12,744 bases of DNA from Planctomycetota bacterium. GTDB taxonomy: Bacteria; Planctomycetota; Phycisphaerae; UBA1845. The stretch is taken from positions 1-12,744 of the forward strand of contig JADFIX010000025.1 of assembly GCA_022566435.1 (NCBI GenBank), read 5' to 3'. Shown piece after piece: positions 7,083-12,744 of this stretch (its first letter is position 1; each line of letters starts with the position of its first letter). The notes beneath the pieces were generated by a model. It saw nothing but the letters and a program-made list of their open reading frames with translations. It did no database searches and was not told the origin of the DNA. The position numbers and the translations under genes are program-made.

Positions 7083-7096
7083 GTGGGCTTTAGCCC
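7083..7096. repeat. short palindrome, REP-like unit
   Basis: GGGCT TT AGCCC forms a 5-bp hairpin at 7085-7096, with GC-rich flanks. It is the first of several unrelated hairpins in the gap between 7017 and 7308. Units of this GGGCTNNAGCCC type are, from memory, scattered in planctomycete and acidobacterial genomes; copy number here is not known. Confidence 0.4.
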
Positions 7097-7142
7097 GCGC
7101 GCCTTCCCGGAATCGACAGCCACGCGGACAGTCGCAGCACCG

Positions 7143-7160
7143 CGCAAGCTGAAGCTTGCG
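7143..7160. repeat. palindrome CGCAAGCT-GA-AGCTTGCG, REP-like unit
   Basis: Two perfect 8-bp arms with a 2-nt loop, set in the context gCGCAAGCTgaAGCTTGCGgct. It lies 20 nt before the larger paired-hairpin element and looks like another dispersed intergenic repeat rather than a terminator, since no T-run follows on either strand. Confidence 0.5.
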
Positions 7161-7180
7161 GCTCGGGAATGCCGACCAGC

Positions 7181-7257
7181 GGGTGGCATGGGCAAGCGTT
7201 AGCTTGCCCGTGCGTCCTCGGACAAGACACGGGCAAACGAGTTTGCCCATGCCACCC
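7181..7257. repeat. 77-nt nested inverted repeat (paired-hairpin, BIME-like element)
   Basis: The outer arms 7181-7195 and 7243-7257 (GGGTGGCATGGGCAA and its complement) pair perfectly over 15 bp. Inner arms 7204-7212 and 7228-7236 (TTGCCCGTG/CACGGGCAA) pair over 9 bp, and the centre GTCCTCGGAC (7214-7223) is itself a 4-bp hairpin. Each half can also fold alone: GGGCAAGC-GTTA-GCTTGCCC on the left and GGGCAAAC-GA-GTTTGCCC on the right. So it is two related hairpins in inverted orientation, the arrangement of bacterial BIME/REP doublets. It lies between the second PQQ gene and the EhpF/LuxE-like gene. A further weak hairpin (GGGCATTGCCC) follows at 7276-7286. Confidence 0.75.
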
Positions 7258-7308
7258 TCCCTGGACTCGTAGGGTGGGCATTGCCCGGCGCTGAGATTGC
7301 TCTTTCGC

Positions 7309-8772
7309 CTACTTCGTTCCCTGAATGGCAAAGAGTGCCCGTCGGTTCGTTATGTAAAGAACGCCGTTCGACGCGACGGGCGTCGTGTACACCGCGTTGT
7401 CCATGTTGATCGTCGTGATTTCTTTCATCTTCTTTCCGTGTTCCAACACCACGACGTCGCCGTCCTCGTCACCCAGGAGGACCTTGCCGTCTACGACAAA
7501 CGGCGAGCCCCATATGGCCGAGAAAGTGTCGTATCGCCAATGGCGTTTCCCCGTCTTGAGGTCGAGGCAGTAGAGATACCCGCTCAGATCCGAGGCGTAC
7601 AGCAGTCCGTCGGCGATGGCCACCGAAGACATCGTCCGGTGGAAGTCGTCGCCGCCGACGTGCCAGACGCGTCCGGCGGTCGTGATGTCGCCGCGCTGTG
7701 TCGCATCGATGGCATAAAGATGCCCGACCCCTTCGCCGTGCTCCGGGTCCTGTCCGACGGAGAGAAAGACTTTGTTGTCGTAGATCACCGGTGTGGCGAT
7801 GATCGCGTTTCTCGTACCGCGGCCGCCGAGTATCCACTTCGAATCCTTGGGGTTCAGGTCGAACTTCCAAAGCACCTCGCCGGTTTTCGCCGCGTAGGAA
7901 TAACACCAGCCGTCACCGCCGCCGAAGATCACCTGCGGTGTGCCGTCAATGACCGCGTAGGCCGGCGACGACCACTGTCCGTGAAGGACCTTGTCCCCGA
8001 CATCGTTTCGTTCCCAGAGGATTTTGCCCGTGTTCTTGTCGACCGCCAGGAAATCCGGGGCATCGGGCATGGGGACGTTGAGATGCCCCTCGTCCACGCC
8101 GTTCGAGGTGGCCACGAACACCACATCGCCGGCGCCGACCGGCGAGCAGGTGGCCAGGTTATGTGGAAAGGCCTCCAACTCCTCGAACATGTCGAGGATC
8201 CAGATGATATCGGCGTCCTGCTTCTCCTTGTATTTCTCATCCTTGAACGGGCCGTCGTTTTCGCCATCCAGGAAACCGTTGACGTCGGCACAAACGAGTT
8301 CGCAGCGATTGCTGACGTAGTAGATTCGATCCCCGGACACCCACGGCGACGAGCAGATGCCCTGTTCCGGCCAGTCGTTGACCCGCCCCGTGGGAAGTTT
8401 GTCGTGCGTCGCCTGCCACAAGAACTTTCCGGTTTTCTCATCCAGGCACACGATGACGCCTTTGTCCCCCTTGATGCCGGGGCGGAGGTTTCCGTTGTTG
8501 TTGGTGCCGATGAATATCTTGCCATTGACGATCACGGGATTCCCGTAGGTTTGCGAACCCAACGGGGCGATCCACTTGATATTCTTTTTCGTCTTGATGT
8601 CCCAGGTCGACGGGATGCCCGTTTCGCCGGATACCATGTTTCGATCGGTCGACCCGCCCCACATCGGCCAATCACCCTTCTTGGCTTTCGACAAGGGCTC
8701 GGCCGAGACCTGTGGTGCGGTCAACAAGAGCCCGGCCAGAACGAATCCCAAAAACCTAATGTTATTCATCAT
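7309..8772 (-). CDS. exported PQQ-type beta-propeller protein
   Basis: A protein of 487 residues if it begins at the ATG at 8772 (the next codon at 8769 is also ATG). It opens with a signal peptide (MMNNIRFLGFVLAGLLL then APQVSA, likely cut before EPLSK), so it acts in the periplasm or at the cell surface. After GDWPMWGG come repeated blades of the BamB/PQQ-dehydrogenase type, seen as VCLDEKTGKFLWQ, AVDKNTGKILWE, SYAAKTGEVLWKF, YAIDATQRGD and YCLDLKTGKRHWRY. Adjacent cysteines typical of catalytic PQQ alcohol dehydrogenases are absent and the length is short for them, so it is probably a structural or binding propeller. The start overlaps the stop of the larger PQQ gene upstream (ATGATGAATAA), and no separate ribosome site is visible, so translation is likely coupled. 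Its role beside small-molecule enzymes is unknown. An open upstream frame to 8811 overlaps the previous gene and does not look like protein. Confidence 0.85.
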   Translation of the reverse strand: MMNNIRFLGFVLAGLLLTAPQVSAEPLSKAKKGDWPMWGGSTDRNMVSGETGIPSTWDIKTKKNIKWIAPLGSQTYGNPVIVNGKIFIGTNNNGNLRPGIKGDKGVIVCLDEKTGKFLWQATHDKLPTGRVNDWPEQGICSSPWVSGDRIYYVSNRCELVCADVNGFLDGENDGPFKDEKYKEKQDADIIWILDMFEELEAFPHNLATCSPVGAGDVVFVATSNGVDEGHLNVPMPDAPDFLAVDKNTGKILWERNDVGDKVLHGQWSSPAYAVIDGTPQVIFGGGDGWCYSYAAKTGEVLWKFDLNPKDSKWILGGRGTRNAIIATPVIYDNKVFLSVGQDPEHGEGVGHLYAIDATQRGDITTAGRVWHVGGDDFHRTMSSVAIADGLLYASDLSGYLYCLDLKTGKRHWRYDTFSAIWGSPFVVDGKVLLGDEDGDVVVLEHGKKMKEITTINMDNAVYTTPVASNGVLYITNRRALFAIQGTK

Positions 8773-11047
8773 TGAGGTACACTCGATAATTGTCATAGAA
8801 TACAGATGCACCGGGCTTGCTCGCCGAGGTGCCCGCTGAATACCCGTACAAACCGGGGCTGCCTTCCAAGTTCGGACAAGGATCGACCATTTCCACCGTC
8901 CAGGCCGCCGGCTCCGGTTGATCCTTCGGCCAGACCTTTCCGCGAATCAGTCCTTTGCCGTCCTTGATCTCAACGCGTAGTTTGGTTTGAAACCAAACGT
9001 CCGGCCCCCACGAAAACGGTACGTCCTTTTGAATCCGGGGAATTGGGGAATAGGAAACGAGTCGCACGAGCTGCTTGTCGCCCAACAGAATCAGTTTGTA
9101 GCGGCAGTTGATCAATCCCATGTCGGGCAGTCTCGGTCGCCGCCCGACCTTGGCTTGCCCCATGATCTCGGCCTCGACGGTGTAGTTCGCCGGAAGCGGC
9201 GGGCCGCTGAAGGATCGCATGCGCATGTACTTGGCCGACGGGCTCTTCGCCAACTTTTGCAGCATCACCGACCCATCCTTTTCGACGAGCACCGACTTCG
9301 CATCAAGCCCGACCCAACCCGGCGGACGAGTGCCGGCCTTCATGCCGTCAAACGTCTCGTGGATCGGAAGTTTTGGGCTGATGCGGATGCGGGCCGCGGT
9401 CTGTTTCTGTGCTTGTTTGAACGTGACCGTTCCGGATGAGAAGACGTTCTGCGAGCCCGCCGTAAATGTTCCGTCCTTGGCGACCGTTCCGTTGAGGCCC
9501 TTGACCGCAAACGCATTGGTTTCGGCGTTATCGCTTCCCACTACAGCTTGAAACCGTCCCAGCGTGTCGAACATTCGCGTCTCGAACTTGACGGACTCAC
9601 CGGGCGCGAGCGTGACTTCCGCCGGGACCAATCGAAATACCGGCACGATCCCTCCCTCGGGGGACTTGGTCTCCGGCGGCATGGGTGGGATGGCCACCGG
9701 TCCCACCTTCTTACCGAGATCGCCGAGACAGTACGTGTGGTACGCGGTCATGAAATAGACGCGACCGTTGGAGACGATTGGCGAACCGTTCAGTTCGACG
9801 ATCGCGCCGTCCGCCCGCGTGAGATGCTTGGCATCCAGCGACCGGCAGGAATCGCCATCATCTTTGAGGATATGAAATCGTCCTTGCACGTCGCCGACGT
9901 AAATGACGCCGTCGGCGGTGACCGTGGGCGAACCCTTCATGGCCGTGCCGAGATTGTAATCCCAGTATTCCTCGCCCGTCATGGCGTCGAGGCAAAAGAG
10001 GTTCGCGGAATTCGTGGCAACGTATAGCCTGCCGTTTGCAATCGCCGGCGAGGCGTAACCCACCGCGAGGCCGTCCCTGCGCCAGACGACGCCGGTTTCG
10101 GCAAGGTCGCCGGTCTTGGAAGCGTCGAGGCAGACCACGCTACCCATCTCCGTTCCTTCGATATTTTCTTCACTATGCGAGAGGTAGGCGTACTTTCCGT
10201 CCACCACGATAGACGTATTCAGCCCTCGCTTGCTCAACTTGAACGACCAGACTTTTTCTCCGGTCCGTGCCATCATGCCGTATGCGCTGCCGTCCGCGTT
10301 GCCGGCGATGAGCATGCGTTTCCCGTCGATGACCGCGACCGCCGGAACGGAGTAGGTCGTGTCCAGCGGTTTGCCGCCCGGCTGCGACCACCAGACCATC
10401 TCGCCTGTGCGTTTATCAAACGCCAGATAACGATGACCGGCCTTTTTCTTTCCGGTGTCCCAGCCGGTCAGGATGAAGATCATGCTGATGATCACGCGGT
10501 CCTCGTCGATGATCGGGGTGTGCAAACGCCCGCCGTATCCACTCGATCGAGCGAACTCTTCCGTGAGCGAATGCTTCCAAAGAATCTTTCCGTCTCGATT
10601 GAAGCAGACCATCTCGCCGCCCGTGGTGTGGGCGTAGACATTGCCGGTCTCCGGATCGCCGACCACCGCGGTCCATCCGAGGCGCACCGCGACAATATCC
10701 GTGTGAAAAACGTTGAATCGGTGTTCCCAGATGACGGCGCCGGTATCGGCGTCGAGGCAAACGACCCTCTCGCGCTGACATTCGCCCTCGCCCGTGGGGC
10801 CGATCATGTAGAGTCGCCCATCCATCAGGATCGGCGTGGACCGCCCGCCGATGGGCACCTTCCAAAGCTGGTTCGTGGCGTCTTGCGACCACGAGGTCAC
10901 GACGCTTGGTTCGCGCGACATGCCCGTCTGCTCGGGGCCTCGCCAATAGGGCCAATCGTTGGCGCTGGCATGCCAGCTTGCTGGTGCCGCGACGGTGAAC
11001 ATCGCGATCAGTCGTGCGGTCACGATCGAACGTGTTGTCATTCCCAT
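8762..11047 (-). CDS. large exported PQQ-type beta-propeller protein with Ig-like and jelly-roll regions
   Basis: A 761-residue exported protein. The N-terminus is a signal peptide (RLIAMFTVAAPASWHASA, cleavage probably before NDWPYW). The DWPYWRGPEQTG start is a hallmark of a planctomycete propeller family. Residues about 35-440 hold PQQ-type blades (VCLDADTGAVIWEH, VCFNRDGKILWKH, LAFDKRTGEMVWW, YGMMARTGEKVWSF, FCLDAMTGEEYWDY). Residues about 470-560 look like a bacterial Ig-like domain (LVPAEVTLAPGESVKFE). Residues about 562-761 begin HETFDGMKAG and end YDNYRVYL, resembling a concanavalin-like jelly-roll. No adjacent-cysteine pair of the catalytic PQQ enzymes is seen. ATG at 11047 lies 29 nt after the PaaK-like stop with AGGA about 9 nt upstream; a second ATG at 11041 is also usable. 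The added domains suggest binding to polymer or cell-surface glycan, which is inference. Confidence 0.85.
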   Translation of the reverse strand: MGMTTRSIVTARLIAMFTVAAPASWHASANDWPYWRGPEQTGMSREPSVVTSWSQDATNQLWKVPIGGRSTPILMDGRLYMIGPTGEGECQRERVVCLDADTGAVIWEHRFNVFHTDIVAVRLGWTAVVGDPETGNVYAHTTGGEMVCFNRDGKILWKHSLTEEFARSSGYGGRLHTPIIDEDRVIISMIFILTGWDTGKKKAGHRYLAFDKRTGEMVWWSQPGGKPLDTTYSVPAVAVIDGKRMLIAGNADGSAYGMMARTGEKVWSFKLSKRGLNTSIVVDGKYAYLSHSEENIEGTEMGSVVCLDASKTGDLAETGVVWRRDGLAVGYASPAIANGRLYVATNSANLFCLDAMTGEEYWDYNLGTAMKGSPTVTADGVIYVGDVQGRFHILKDDGDSCRSLDAKHLTRADGAIVELNGSPIVSNGRVYFMTAYHTYCLGDLGKKVGPVAIPPMPPETKSPEGGIVPVFRLVPAEVTLAPGESVKFETRMFDTLGRFQAVVGSDNAETNAFAVKGLNGTVAKDGTFTAGSQNVFSSGTVTFKQAQKQTAARIRISPKLPIHETFDGMKAGTRPPGWVGLDAKSVLVEKDGSVMLQKLAKSPSAKYMRMRSFSGPPLPANYTVEAEIMGQAKVGRRPRLPDMGLINCRYKLILLGDKQLVRLVSYSPIPRIQKDVPFSWGPDVWFQTKLRVEIKDGKGLIRGKVWPKDQPEPAAWTVEMVDPCPNLEGSPGLYGYSAGTSASKPGASVFYDNYRVYLNDE

Positions 11048-11076
11048 ATTCCTTGTCCTACGAATTCGCTGACAGA

Positions 11077-12399
11077 TCAGCTTGCTGACGTCGGAGTGTG
11101 CGAACCGGACGACTCTGAACCGCCGCGGCGCACCAGCCGCTTCGCCTTCATCTCAAATCGCGGGAGTGAACCGGGATCCATGACGATCACCCGCGGTCGA
11201 AAATGAAGCCTGCTACGAACGGCGGCCTCGATCCGCGCACGGATTTCTTCGTGCGCAGCGCCCGGCGTGAGCTCCACCTGGATACAAAGGTCTGCCATCG
11301 ACGCCCGCTCGTCAACCTCCAGCCGGAATTCCGCCACCTCGGGCACCTCACGGACGATACCCTCGATGGCCGCAGGATACACGTTGTTTCCTCGAATAAT
11401 CAGCATGTCGTCCAGTCGGCCCAGCACACCGCCTTCCGCCCGGGCGAACCAGCGACCGCACACGCACCGCTCGCGACGCAGGCAAACTCGGTCGCCGGTG
11501 CGATATCGAATGAGCGGCATACCGATCCGGCCAAGGTTGGTCAGCACAAGCTCCCCCGCGGCGCCATCAGGCAGGGGCTGTTCGGTTTTTGGATCGATCA
11601 CCTCGGCGATGAACTCGGTTTCGAGCACATGGACGGCACCGGGTGTTTCTACACATTCGAAACCCCAGGGTCCGACTTCCGTCAGGCCCGGATGATCGAA
11701 TACCCGGGCGCCCCATGCGGTTTCGATGCGGGCTCGGGTGGCCGCTATGCTTCCGCCGGGTTCTCCGGCGACGATCAGCGCGCGAACCGACGAACCGGCC
11801 AGGTCGATTCCCTCGGAGGCCGCAACTTCCGCCAATCGCAGGGCATAGGTTGGCGTACACAAGACGACGGTCACGCCGTTGTCCAATAAGTATCGCAACC
11901 GGGCGGACGTCGTCATTCCCCCGGCAGGTATCGCGAAGAGCCCCTGTGCAACAGCGGCGTCATACGCGCCCCAAAAGCCGATGAACGGTCCGAACGAAAA
12001 CGGAAAGAACAGCCGGTCGCTTTTCGATACACCGGCCGCCTGATAGATCGTGTCCCAACACGAGCACCACCACTTCCACGATTCGGGGGTGTCCAGCCAG
12101 CGCATGGGAACGCCGCCACTTCCCGACGTCTGATGAAGGCGGTTGTACTTTTCGATCGGGTATGTCAGAAGTGATCCGTAGGGCGGTGATTCGGCCTGAT
12201 CTTGTTGTATCTCGGCGCGGGTCGTCAGAGGTAAAGAATGGAGCGGATCGCGGGCGGCGTCGAACCCGAGACCGCCTATCTTACGTTTGTAGAACTCATT
12301 GGACCGAAGAATGATTTCGAGCGCATGCCCCAACTTGCTTCGTTGAACTCGATCCAGACCGGCACGGTCGAGCGTATCTTCCTGCCTGGTTTGTGGCAT
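11077..12399 (-). CDS. phenylacetate-CoA ligase-like adenylating enzyme (PaaK family)
   Basis: A 440-residue full-length PaaK-type member of the ANL superfamily, which activates a carboxylic acid with ATP and usually transfers it to CoA. It shows the P-loop QTSGSGGVP at 90-98, FDHPGLTEVGPWG at 234-246 (the YGxTE-equivalent block), YRTGD at 299-303, GRLDDMLIIRGNNVYP hinge at 327-342 and a C-terminal PRFEMKAKR at 413-421 with the expected catalytic lysine. C312 and C314 (CVCG) recall a metal-binding cysteine cluster in some relatives. The frame runs up to a TTG at 12465 and an ATG at 12438, but only the ATG at 12399 has a good ribosome site (AAGGA, 6 nt upstream). The acid may be aryl, given the chorismate-lyase-like gene in the same window, but the substrate is not readable. 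A TATACT at 12507-12502 could be a -10, though I see no matching -35. The two PQQ genes follow closely. Confidence 0.85.
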   Translation of the reverse strand: MPQTRQEDTLDRAGLDRVQRSKLGHALEIILRSNEFYKRKIGGLGFDAARDPLHSLPLTTRAEIQQDQAESPPYGSLLTYPIEKYNRLHQTSGSGGVPMRWLDTPESWKWWCSCWDTIYQAAGVSKSDRLFFPFSFGPFIGFWGAYDAAVAQGLFAIPAGGMTTSARLRYLLDNGVTVVLCTPTYALRLAEVAASEGIDLAGSSVRALIVAGEPGGSIAATRARIETAWGARVFDHPGLTEVGPWGFECVETPGAVHVLETEFIAEVIDPKTEQPLPDGAAGELVLTNLGRIGMPLIRYRTGDRVCLRRERCVCGRWFARAEGGVLGRLDDMLIIRGNNVYPAAIEGIVREVPEVAEFRLEVDERASMADLCIQVELTPGAAHEEIRARIEAAVRSRLHFRPRVIVMDPGSLPRFEMKAKRLVRRGGSESSGSHTPTSAS

Positions 12400-12405
12400 G
12401 CGTGG

Positions 12406-12410
12406 TCCTT
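12406..12410 (-). promoter_or_regulatory. ribosome binding site choosing the PaaK-like start
   Basis: The minus strand reads AAGGA, 6 nt before the ATG at 12399. The alternative in-frame ATG at 12438 and TTG at 12465 have no purine-rich stretch before them, and the shorter start gives the usual family N-terminus. Confidence 0.6.
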
Positions 12411-12558
12411 CGATCACAGGTCGGTACGTTTGGGACATCGCGGACGCCGATCGACCGCCGTTCAAGTACTAGAACGGATGATACACCATCGCCCCGCCAT
12501 GAGTATACTGGAGAAGACGCCTGATTCGTGACTCGCAGGCATGTAAAAAGCTGTCGGG

Positions 12559-12668
12559 GGGTGCCCCATCCTTCGCGCGGCGAAGGGTGGGGGACGGACA
12601 AAGGCGCCGGTCGCTCGCCGGGATCCCATCCGTCCCCCACCCTTTCCTTCGGAAAGGATGGGGCACCC
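12559..12668. repeat. 110-nt nested inverted repeat (paired-hairpin, BIME-like element)
   Basis: The outer arms 12559-12573 and 12654-12668 (GGGTGCCCCATCCTT and complement) pair perfectly over 15 bp. The inner arms 12583-12598 and 12629-12644 (AAGGGTGGGGGACGGA and complement) pair perfectly over 16 bp, with unpaired 9-nt segments CGCGCGGCG and TCCTTCGGA between, and a 30-nt centre. Each half can instead fold on its own: CCCCATCCTT with AAGGGTGGGG on the left (one wobble) and CCCCACCCTT with AAGGATGGGG on the right. It therefore has the same doublet architecture as the element at 7181-7257 but a different sequence. It sits between the PaaK-like gene and the transposase fragment. Confidence 0.8.
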
Positions 12669-12671
12669 TGC

Positions 12672-12744
12672 GTTCGCCAACACCGCGCTTTGGACAAGCT
12701 GATCCTCGACCTGAACAGCCCGGTGAGAGAAACCTACGGACGCC
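12672..12744 (+). pseudogene. IS1380-like transposase fragment, 5' end missing, continues past the right edge
   Basis: The plus strand from 12672 reads ALDKLILDLNSPVRETYGR in one frame. This resembles the start of the DDE domain of IS1380-family transposases, where an ILDxDSSxxxTYGxQEG block holds the first catalytic aspartate (D here at 12708-12710). A complete transposase would have well over 100 residues before this point, but upstream in this frame lies only the inverted repeat, so the left part is missing or replaced. Only 24 codons are visible, so the family call is tentative, and what lies past the window decides whether it is a remnant or an unusual start. Confidence 0.45.

Noticed and set aside
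7181..7257. CRISPR-like or tRNA-like structure
   Set aside because: There are no regularly spaced direct repeats and no cloverleaf; the region is explained by inverted arms.
7297..8775. Plus-strand open frame of 492 codons over the second PQQ gene
   Set aside because: The minus strand carries clear signal peptide and propeller repeats; the plus frame is a shadow rich in V, R, D and H with no domain seen.
7309..11047. PQQ-dependent alcohol dehydrogenase activity for the propeller proteins
   Set aside because: Neither protein shows the adjacent cysteine pair or the usual catalytic motifs and length of quinoprotein dehydrogenases, so catalysis was not claimed.
10175..11206. Plus-strand open frame of 343 codons
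   Set aside because: It is antisense to the large propeller protein and to the end of the PaaK-like gene and has no motif; a GC-driven shadow.
12478..12507. Promoter for the PaaK-like gene using TATACT or TATCAT as -10
   Set aside because: No hexamer resembling TTGACA lies 16-18 nt upstream of either, so it is only mentioned and not listed as a feature.

Overview
The window looks like Planctomycetota DNA. Three things point there: two secreted PQQ-type beta-propeller proteins that begin with the WPxWxG signature after a signal peptide, a DUF3311-like small membrane protein with an HQDFWWWDD motif, and arrays of paired GC-rich hairpin repeats of a kind I associate with such genomes. The phylum call is inference from protein style, not from a marker gene. 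Every recognisable chromosomal gene is on the minus strand, so reading order runs from high to low coordinates.

Layout in reading order. At the far right edge (12672-12744) is a plus-strand fragment resembling an IS1380-type transposase, next to a 110-nt nested inverted repeat (12559-12668). Block A follows: a phenylacetate-CoA-ligase-like adenylating enzyme (12399-11077), a large exported PQQ-propeller protein with added Ig-like and jelly-roll regions (11047-8762), and a second exported PQQ-propeller protein (8772-7309) whose start overlaps the previous stop. A gap of about 290 nt (7017-7308) is packed with palindromic repeats. Block B is an EhpF/LuxE-like short acyl-adenylating enzyme (TTG start, 7016-5916), an aldehyde dehydrogenase/acyl reductase (5916-4495) and a broken iron-containing alcohol dehydrogenase (4498-3576), each start overlapping the preceding stop. 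A promoter with a perfect 12-bp palindrome in its spacer (3503-3531) precedes block C: a HemN-like radical SAM protein (3380-2058), a chorismate-lyase-like protein (2058-1498), an FAD-dependent halogenase/reductase-like enzyme with the WxWxIP motif (1450-188) and a DUF3311-like membrane protein running off the left edge (191-1).

The genes together suggest an uncharacterised aromatic-acid pathway. Chorismate lyase would supply 4-hydroxybenzoate or a relative, two ANL-type ligases could activate carboxylates, the ligase plus aldehyde dehydrogenase pair could reduce one to an aldehyde in the manner reported for EhpF/EhpG in phenazine tailoring, and the FAD and radical SAM enzymes could tailor the product. 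The final alcohol-forming step looks lost, because the Fe-ADH has an internal deletion that removes two metal ligands. No ketosynthase or acyl carrier protein lies in the window, so the end product cannot be named.
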